A stretch of DNA of 33,513 nt from Chromera velia (taxonomy: Eukaryota > Sar > Chromeraceae), in assembly GCA_018398765.1 (NCBI GenBank), contig JAHBMJ010000884.1, forward strand, positions 6,475-39,987, read 5' to 3'. How positions within the stretch are numbered: the first letter of the stretch is position 1; each line of letters begins with the position of its first letter. Both the position numbers and the translations under genes were made by a program. Shown piece by piece: positions 12,690-21,267 of the stretch. A model generated the notes under the pieces. The model searched no databases and had not been told where the DNA came from. It worked only from the letters and a program-made list of their open reading frames with translations.

Positions 12690-14627
12690 CTCTTTCTCTT
12701 TCTCTTTCCGCCACTCTTTCCAAAACTCCTTTCGCAGCTCTTCGCAGTGATTTAGGTTTGCTGCCGGCTCCTACGTGTGAAAGAAATTCCCGCCCCAGTC
12801 AACCAGGTATTCTCTTTCCCCCCCTTCCCCCTTCATGCGAGTACGAAGCACCTGCACGATCTTCCACTCTGGCTCTGGGCTGGCAGGCTCCCCCGCTTCA
12901 CCCGGCTGCTGTGACATGCCATGCTTACGGTTGCCTCCCCCACGCTTTTTCCCTTTCCCCCTGTGACGCTTCCTAACGGACCTCTCTTTCGAAACAAAAA
13001 ACACATCAGATATAAAAGACAGAACAGACAAGCCCTCACCGGAAGGAGAAGGTGCCTGATTGCAAAGGGAAGGCAAACATGAAAGAGAATCAACATCAGA
13101 GGTATGAAGGGATGAAGAAGAATTAAATAGAGGAGAAGAACAGTCTGACTTGCCTGCAAGGGCATCAAGCTCGCCGCCGCTCACAGATCCTTCGTCCGTT
13201 TCGCACTCCGACAGAATATTAAAACGATTGCCATGAAAGACAGAGGGAGGGGGAGAGACAGGGGCCGAGTGCCCTTTTCTACGTAGATCGAATTTCATGT
13301 CACACCATTTCAATGAATCAAGAAAGACATCGCAAGGTGCGGTGCCCGGGGGAGAACACAACTCATTGACAGAGACAGAAGACAACCAGACATGCAAATC
13401 ATACAACTCCTTTCTGAGAGCCTCCCTCTCTTCCAGGAGACCTAACAATTTCCTTTTTAGCCATGGGAGTCCAGTCGGTTCGGAGGGGGAAGGAGGACTC
13501 CCAACCATACGCCCTTCCCCCTAACTCTTCCCATCTCCATCCGAAACTAATGACTGAAGCCGGGGGCAGCACCCGTTTCCCAACTCGGGTCTCACTTGCA
13601 CCGGGGTCTTAAAAACTATACCACCCTCATGAGACGGCTGCGGGAGCTGTCTGGCTTGCTGTTGTTGCTGTTGGGCGTGCATTACAAAGTTTAACGCAGC
13701 AGCACTCAAGGTTTGCAGCACCGTGGCTGCCACCGCATTCTGCTGCGCGACCGCGGCTGCCAGTGGCGAGCCCATCATGTGAGAGTCGGCGGCCAAATTT
13801 TGTTGGGGTGGCATAGGGGGGAATAGGTGCTGCTGCAATGGCAGTGCAGGTGCCCTGGGAATCGGTTGAGCGGACTCACTCACCCCTTCCTTCAGCAGAA
13901 GGGCCTGAGCCCTCTCTTTGTCCTTAGCGGATGCCCCGGCATCGCCAAGTGTGCTTTGCGTCCAGAAAATTCTGCCGGCTTTCTCTTCTTCCTCCGTCTT
14001 CCTGAGCACACACTTCACAGATCCGGTGGGAGCAAGGGAGAGGACGTTGTACTGCACGGAGCGGTCGGGGGCGCAGGCCTTGAACATACCGTCAAACTCT
14101 TCTGCATCTTTTTTGCGTTTGAATTCGACAGTGAGTTTGGAGACCCACTTGTAGTTCTTGCTGCAGAAGATGGATTTCGCAGCCTCATACAGCCGGGAAG
14201 AACGGGAGATCACTTCATCTGTCTGGCACACTTGGCCATTGAGAGAGAGAGAAAAGGTGAGCAAGTCTCTGAGGAAGGATTGGAATTACTGCTACTTCCT
14301 TGCCTCATTGAGAGAGAGGCCCAGCACCATACGCGAGCGAGGGACGGGGTCTTTCTCCTCATCGGAGGGCTGAAGACTCAGCACGGTTGATTCGATCTTC
14401 TCGATTGACTTCTCACATTTCTCAACCCTTCTCTCATTCTGACTAATCCAGTTATCAAGGTTGTCAATCTTTTTTGCAACGATGTCAAATCTGCCGTCGA
14501 AGTACTCCCTCTGAGAAGCTGTCTGTTAGTCGAACAGTGCTTTTATTTCAGGAAGGGTGGCCCCCCTGTTGCCAGAGGGGAGATCGGAGCCACTAAGAGG
14601 GCCAGCCGATATTCTACAGGACATCAT
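12690..14627 (-). pseudogene. Element B ORF1-like region ending in a chromodomain
   Basis: The frame starts at ATG 14627 (MMSCRISAGPLSG) and is the same frame as the downstream endonuclease and reverse transcriptase. A Gln-rich tract (near 13665) follows a domain with [20 protein letters not shown] and QYNVL, shared with element A ORF1. Then come a Ser/Pro-rich linker and the chromodomain. In-frame stops are TAA 14526, TAG 14292, TAA 14286, TAG 13521 and TAG 12771. Text on both sides of each stop reads as one protein (for example VLGLSLNEARK before the 14292 stop matches VLGLLFN of element A). The likely role is the nucleic-acid-binding ORF1 protein of the retrotransposition complex. Confidence 0.75.
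12723..12869 (-). other. Chromodomain within element B, conserved Trp position is TAG
   Basis: Residues run IVQVLRTR, a Gly/Glu turn, EYLVDWGG, FFHT-stop-EPAANL, C-x-EL-x3-EF. This matches the chromodomain pattern of a beta strand ending before a conserved Y-x-V-x-W, then T-W-E-P-x2-N-L and a C-terminal helix. The stop at 12771-12773 occupies the Trp of the T-W-EP motif. Chromodomains bind methylated histone tails and in chromoviral LTR elements guide integration to heterochromatin; a targeting role here is inference. Confidence 0.75.
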
Positions 14628-14890
14628 GATGGCGTTTCAGCAATGAGGAGGGAAGGATACACTCGGCGGAGACGGCTGTTGTTTTCTGGCGAGAACTCCC
14701 TCGTTTCAGGGAGATTTGACACAAGAGTTTCGAGGCTTATACTCAGTGATACAAAGGAAGCGAAAGAGGAGGGAAAGGATGGGACCTAATTTCTTGAGTA
14801 TTATACACCACTACTAGTGTAACTGAATCGTTTGTATCCACTATGACATGCATATTAGAAGACATCACTAACTGCGATAGTCTGTATTAT
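13644..14890. repeat. 1,247-bp direct repeat, copy 1
   Basis: Repeated at 14892-16138 with an exact offset of 1,248 and separated from it by the single N at 14891. The only differences I saw are five substitutions clustered at 14157-14180. It covers the element B leader and the N-terminal part of its ORF1. Confidence 0.95.
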
Positions 14891-14891
14891 N
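14891..14891. other. Single N at repeat junction (probable assembly join)
   Basis: One undetermined base sits exactly where copy 1 of the 1,247-bp repeat ends and copy 2 begins. This is what results when two contigs with overlapping ends are abutted rather than merged. Confidence 0.85.
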
Positions 14892-15875
14892 GAGCTGTCT
14901 GGCTTGCTGTTGTTGCTGTTGGGCGTGCATTACAAAGTTTAACGCAGCAGCACTCAAGGTTTGCAGCACCGTGGCTGCCACCGCATTCTGCTGCGCGACC
15001 GCGGCTGCCAGTGGCGAGCCCATCATGTGAGAGTCGGCGGCCAAATTTTGTTGGGGTGGCATAGGGGGGAATAGGTGCTGCTGCAATGGCAGTGCAGGTG
15101 CCCTGGGAATCGGTTGAGCGGACTCACTCACCCCTTCCTTCAGCAGAAGGGCCTGAGCCCTCTCTTTGTCCTTAGCGGATGCCCCGGCATCGCCAAGTGT
15201 GCTTTGCGTCCAGAAAATTCTGCCGGCTTTCTCTTCTTCCTCCGTCTTCCTGAGCACACACTTCACAGATCCGGTGGGAGCAAGGGAGAGGACGTTGTAC
15301 TGCACGGAGCGGTCGGGGGCGCAGGCCTTGAACATACCGTCAAACTCTTCTGCATCTTTTTTGCGTTTGAATTCGACAGTGAGTTTGGAGACCCACTTGT
15401 AGTTTTTGCTACAGAAAATAGATTTCGTAGCCTCATACAGCCGGGAAGAACGGGAGATCACTTCATCTGTCTGGCACACTTGGCCATTGAGAGAGAGAGA
15501 AAAGGTGAGCAAGTCTCTGAGGAAGGATTGGAATTACTGCTACTTCCTTGCCTCATTGAGAGAGAGGCCCAGCACCATACGCGAGCGAGGGACGGGGTCT
15601 TTCTCCTCATCGGAGGGCTGAAGACTCAGCACGGTTGATTCGATCTTCTCGATTGACTTCTCACATTTCTCAACCCTTCTCTCATTCTGACTAATCCAGT
15701 TATCAAGGTTGTCAATCTTTTTTGCAACGATGTCAAATCTGCCGTCGAAGTACTCCCTCTGAGAAGCTGTCTGTTAGTCGAACAGTGCTTTTATTTCAGG
15801 AAGGGTGGCCCCCCTGTTGCCAGAGGGGAGATCGGAGCCACTAAGAGGGCCAGCCGATATTCTACAGGACATCAT
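14892..15875 (-). pseudogene. Truncated second copy of element B ORF1
   Basis: The same start (ATG at 15875) and the same in-frame stops as copy 1 (TAA 15774, TAG 15540, TAA 15534), truncated at the N. One amino-acid difference from copy 1 (Ala to Thr before the [11 protein letters not shown] block) and four silent changes. It probably represents the other haplotype or a collapsed paralogue, not an independent gene. Confidence 0.8.
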
Positions 15876-16138
15876 GATGGCGTTTCAGCAATGAGGAGGG
15901 AAGGATACACTCGGCGGAGACGGCTGTTGTTTTCTGGCGAGAACTCCCTCGTTTCAGGGAGATTTGACACAAGAGTTTCGAGGCTTATACTCAGTGATAC
16001 AAAGGAAGCGAAAGAGGAGGGAAAGGATGGGACCTAATTTCTTGAGTATTATACACCACTACTAGTGTAACTGAATCGTTTGTATCCACTATGACATGCA
16101 TATTAGAAGACATCACTAACTGCGATAGTCTGTATTAT
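14892..16138. repeat. 1,247-bp direct repeat, copy 2
   Basis: Near-identical to 13644-14890. It starts immediately after the N and ends where the sequence continues into unique DNA (ATATAACCATCG). If the join is artefactual, the genome has one copy and the sequence from 16139 on is the true flank or 5' continuation of element B. Confidence 0.95.
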
Positions 16139-16251
16139 ATATAACCATCGACTACTGCGATTTCATGTTTAATTTGAAGACTTGCTCCGTGACGCCAGTT
16201 CGACGTATCCTTTCGCATCTTTTCGCCACAGCCGGCAGCTATACAGTTTGA

Positions 16252-17154
16252 TCAGTCCGGAGGGAGAAGGGGGGCTGACCGAAGCCGTATAGGACGTTCG
16301 CCTCTGCCATCCCCTTTACCTTTCTCTCCCTGGCCGTCTCCTCTCACAGCCTTTTCTTTCTCACTCCTGTAAAGTCTCCTCATGCGCCTTCTCGCAGCCT
16401 TACTTGGGACTCTCTTCGAAAAACCCTGCCCTCCCCCTTTGGTGCCCCCGTCTTCTTCAAAGATCATTTTTCGCGCCGCCTCCACGGCCTTTTGCGGCGC
16501 CCCCTTTGATCGCATCGTTTTGGCCAAGTTCCCTCCGTCTCTTTTTTGCAACACACCGAATTCCCCTGACGCAAGTTTCTCGATCGTATCAGCATTTCCC
16601 TCCTTGGCCTGCCACAGGCCCTTCACCGCCGACGACCACGTCCGCATCTCCTCCAGCCTCTCCAAGGAACATCGCAGCTCCGCTGCCAGCTCCTCGTCTG
16701 AAGGCTCCAGGTTCTTCTTGACCAAACACAACCACTGAAGGATGCCTGAGAGAACAGAAATGCCCCCCACGTCCTCAGCAAGGGAGGAGGACGAAGAGCC
16801 TGAAAATGAACTTCGGGAGAGAGAGGAACCACTTCTTTTCTTTGAGGCTGCCCTCTGCCTGAGGAAACTGTTCATATTCACGGAGTACCCCCTCGTCTCC
16901 CACTCGTCAACTACCCGCTCCAACAAATCCTCTCTCCCCCTCAAACCGACAGCCTTCCGAAGGCCCTCGACACACTCACGAGAAAGGCCCCGAGGAGCCC
17001 CCGAGAGAGGTGCCTGTGCGTCCCCCCCCTCCCTCTCCCTCTCGCCCCCCTCCGAGTCGATCCATCCCTTGAGAGCGTCCACGGCGTTCCGTCTTGTCAG
17101 ATCTGCCGTGGCCTGTCCGAGTTTCTTCCGGTAAGACATGCGGAATCGAGTCAT
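16252..17154 (-). CDS. Host gene terminal exon
   Basis: The acceptor CTTCCAG at 17157-17155 is followed by [19 protein letters not shown]. The 300-codon exon is rich in Glu/Arg helices and Ser-rich linkers, ends in a basic tail and stops at TGA 16254-16252. Its initial ATG could also serve as an independent start, but the phase-matched exon 11 favours internal use. Confidence 0.75.
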   Translation of the reverse strand: MTRFRMSYRKKLGQATADLTRRNAVDALKGWIDSEGGEREREGGDAQAPLSGAPRGLSRECVEGLRKAVGLRGREDLLERVVDEWETRGYSVNMNSFLRQRAASKKRSGSSLSRSSFSGSSSSSLAEDVGGISVLSGILQWLCLVKKNLEPSDEELAAELRCSLERLEEMRTWSSAVKGLWQAKEGNADTIEKLASGEFGVLQKRDGGNLAKTMRSKGAPQKAVEAARKMIFEEDGGTKGGGQGFSKRVPSKAARRRMRRLYRSEKEKAVRGDGQGEKGKGDGRGERPIRLRSAPLLPPD

Positions 17155-17734
17155 CTGGAAGGAAGGAAGAGGGAAGGCAGAGTGAAGTTCAGGGAGGGTG
17201 CAATAAGGGAAGTGAACATAAAAACAAAAAGAGGGAGAGAGAGAGAGCAGAAAGGTCCGTCCAGGTCCAGGGAGCTGGAAGACGAAGACAGATACGTAAC
17301 AACGAAACCGAAGCGCACATGGACACTGGCACACTGACTGCATCATCACTCTGTCTGTCTGCATTTACTTTCATACAGAATTCTTTAATGCATTTACTTT
17401 TTGCATTTACTTTATTAACAATTGTGTATGAAAAAAAATTCTGTATGAAAGTAAATTCGGATACTGGCACACTGACTGCATCATCACTCTGTCTGTGCAA
17501 CGATCAAAAAGTCAATGCGGGCAATGCTCTCACAGTTACCTCCCGCTTCCGTTCCTGCTTGACTGACTCCCCCCCCCTTTTTATCAAGCCAGACTCACTC
17601 ACCCCTTCAAAAGGAGACTCCACGACCATCGTCTCGAACCGGGACTTCTCCGCCACCCCCTTCACCTTGTTCCACACAAACTGCCTGAAGGAAGAATAAC
17701 GAGACCTTCCGTCCACAGAAACCCATCTGCACAG

Positions 17735-17770
<36 letters not shown>

Positions 17771-18738
17771 GCACAGACAGACAATGAGGGGAGCGGGTAC
17801 AGAGAAGATCTATAGGGAGAGAGGAGGAGACAAAACAAAGGCGATAGAATCTCATATCAGTATTGGGCATTCTCGATGGATGCATGGGGATATACAATAT
17901 GTCGAAAGAGGAGCAGAAAATGAAAGCTCAATGAGCCCATCAAGATCTACAACGGACTTGGTAACCACATCAGGCAACCAGAGCGCCACCCACCCACCCA
18001 CTCAAAGTAAGGGTAACCAGAGCGAGCGCTCGATCGCTCCTTCCTTTCTTCCTTCCTTCCTCGTCTCAGAGGAAGCACTCTGTACTAACTTCCCCGCCTC
18101 CCGCCCACCCACCCACTGACTGACTCACTAACTGACTCGTTCACGCTCCCTTCAACCAGGGACTTTGCCTGGACAGAAATGTCAGCACTCCTGCAGAGAA
18201 CGATGCATGCATTTTCTTTCATACAGAATTTTCTTTTTTATGTATGAAAAATAAAGAATTCTGTATGAAAGAAAATGCAGGGACTTTGCCTGGACAGAAA
18301 TGTCAGCACTCCTGCAGAGAACGAACGAGCAGGGAAGAAACGGAGAGGAAAGAAAAAACACCTTTTCAGGGCGCAAAGAAACAACAAAGGCCTTCTTTCA
18401 ATTTTTGTTGCGCAGTCAGTCTCTCCCTCCCTCCCTGCTTCAATCGTCCGTCCGTCGTTTCACGGGACAGGGACCACGACGGGATGGATGGATGGATGGA
18501 TGGACGTCTTTGCAAGGTTTTCTTCCCTCCTCTTCCCTCTCTTGCAAGGTTTTCTTCCCTCCTCTTCCCTCTCTTGCAAGACCTTTAAAGCAGCACTCGC
18601 CCACTTACTTAGAGCAATTCGAGGGCGTCAATCAACGGAGAGGGCCGGGTGATACTAAAAAAAAGAGGGAGAACGAATGACACCTCGCGCTACCTTCATT
18701 CCATGTTCATCAGACTGCCTCGATCAGTCAGTGCGAGA

Positions 18739-18779
<41 letters not shown>

Positions 18780-21166
18780 GAATTGAAGAGAGGGGCCGCG
18801 AGTGCCTGCTTCTGCTCTCTTCCACTCTTCTGAAGCGTTACGGAGAGCAAGCTATAAAGGAAGGCGGGAGAACAAAAAAAAAAAAAAAGGCGACGGACGA
18901 GGGGCCCTCCCTGCTTTCCTTGGTGCCACTCATGAACGGAGAGGAGGACTGGAGGTCGTTGAATGCTTCCTCTGTGGCGATGCGCCCTAGGGCCCAGAGT
19001 TCAGCCTGACTCTTTCCGGAGGCTTTCTGCATGCGTACGTTCATACACAGACACACACATGCACATAAACACTCTGCCTGACTCTTTCCGGAGGCTTTCT
19101 GCTGAAGCACCAGCAGGGTAGAGGAGAAAGAGGACGATTGACGCACGCAAATTTGGATGCGTCCTTGCGTGCGTCAATTGAAGCACAAGCAAGGTGGAGG
19201 AGAAAGAGGACGAATGAACAGAAGCCCTCGAGGATCAAAATGAGCACATGCTCGGAAGGAAAATACGTTCAGCACAAAAAGGCGGGAAAGAAACTGGGAC
19301 AAAAGGAAAAGAACAAAGAGGGAGGGAGAAATTTCATGCAGCCCTTCAGGAAGAGAAAGAAGCATTGCGGCGGTCCTTCAGGGAGGGCAGCTAGGCGGAC
19401 CTTGAGGGCAGCGAGATGCGTGAAGTCTTCGTGGAAGCAGAGAACATGAAGCCTGCGAGCGAGAAGCTCAACAGGAAGCTGTTTTTGTTCTTTGTTTTGT
19501 TTCTCTGTTCCTTTTTCCGCAGGCGAACTCTTCGATGTCTCTTGTCTCTCTGTCAGCCCGTCCCGTGTTCCAGACTCGCGTTCTCTGTCCGCTGTTTCTT
19601 CGCTGACTGGAGGAGAGAAGGAAGATGCCGTCTCGTCAGACGACCCCGTCTCCTTCCTTTTCCTCAGGTTTCTCTTCCTCTTCTCTAGCATTGCGTCTAC
19701 CAATGCCCCAAACTTCTTCAGTTGGAACGACCGAGAAGAGGACGAAGACAGCGCAGAGACCAACCAGGCTCGGGAGTCCACTGTCCCTCTGAAACGGCGA
19801 AACAAAAGGCAAAGCGCCTCCTCATCCGAAACCCGGGGGGGGGAAACTGATGCCAAAACAGAGCGACGGGCAGTGGAGGCAGTCTCAAAGCGGTCGGCAA
19901 AAAAGGAAAACGAAAAGGGGAAGCGCAGAACAAAGTCTTCGATTCCGCCTCCCTCTCCCCCTCCAGAATTGCCTCCTGAGGGTGTGCTACTGTCTCGGCT
20001 GCCATCCGAGGATGGGAAGGCCTCTCTCTCCTCCTTTTCCTCCTCTGGGTGCTGGGAGAGGAAGAGAGAGTCTGCCTGCTGGGCCGCCAGCACGAGAAGT
20101 GGCGTTCTGCAAGTCAAGATAGAATCCATTTGGGCACGCAAGCAAGCACGGGGAATATGCACACGTGTCAGACGGAGCAAGAAAGGGCGAGAGAGACATA
20201 AGGGGAGAGCAAGCAAACCAGGAAGGACGGCGCCACAAACCGAAAGAAGAAAGAAAGCACTGCAGAGATGAGAAGAGAAGAAAAGAACATCTGCCAGGAA
20301 GGAGAGTGCATTTTTGGTTTCATACAGAGTATGTATGTATATATGTATGTACGTTCAGAGATGAGAAGAGAAGAAAAGAACATAAGCCAAGAAGGAGAGG
20401 AGAGTGCATTTTTGGTTTCTTTGGGGGGGGGGCTGACTGGATGAGTAGCGCTTGGGAGAGGCTCGAGAGAGCAAAGACGCCAAGAGCCGCCTCTGCCCCT
20501 GAACACCCGAGATCGGAAGCTACAAAACGAAGCAGACTCTGCAAGCAAGCAAAAACAGCAGAGGAGAGGAAGGAGGGGGTGCACAAAGAAAAATTGAATG
20601 CACACAGAAGGACAATGCAGAAGTAAGTCACTAGAATCGGACAGGCATGCGACCATGCGGACAGGCGCGCAAACAGACGCTTACCTTCCCCTGCCTTCCG
20701 TTCCCTTTGCCTTCTCTTTTCCTTTCCTTTTCCTTCTCTTTTCCTTTCCCTTCCCTTCCCTTCCCTTTCCTTTCCTTTCCTTTGCCTTCTCTTTTCCTTT
20801 AAGACTAATTCAGATGCACTTTCTCTCTTCCCGCGTCCGACCCATGACAAGGCAAAACAATTGTACTCAGGATAACCAACCACGATTCTTTGTCCCTCCC
20901 TCCCTCCCTCCGTCCCTCCTCATTAGACAGACAGACAGACAGACTATATCGTCTTTTCTTCACTTCACGTTTTCCGAATCGCTTCCTTTCGGACAGACAG
21001 ACAGACAGACACACAGACACACAGACAGACAGACACACAGACAGACACACAGACAGACAGACAGACAGACACACAGACACACAGACAGACAGACTATATC
21101 GTCTTTTCTTCACTTCACGTTTTCCGAATCGCTTCCTTTCGGACGGACAGACAGACAGACAGACAC

Positions 21167-21197
<31 letters not shown>

Positions 21198-21234
21198 CAC
21201 AGACACACAGACAGAAAGACAGACAGACAGACAC

Positions 21235-21267
<33 letters not shown>

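Larger units (their letters stand above)
8687..16138 (-). mobile_element. Non-LTR retrotransposon B with chromodomain; 5' part duplicated across an N
   Basis: The minus-strand element has a 5' leader, one long frame (14627-8817), a 3'UTR (8816-8705) and a terminal ATCA/AATC simple repeat (about 8704-8687). Domain order is ORF1-like protein, chromodomain, AP endonuclease, reverse transcriptase, Cys/His tail. Its ORF1 is homologous to that of element A, so the two belong to related families. Positions 13644-14890 reappear at 14892-16138, so the interval given includes a second, probably artefactual, copy of the 5' end. The true 5' end is at or beyond the end of the repeated segment. Confidence 0.8.

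Noticed and set aside
13827-14390. 187-codon plus-strand frame, repeated at 15075-15638
   Set aside because: It is antisense to the element B ORF1 region, which has homology support from element A; its recurrence merely reflects the duplicated segment.
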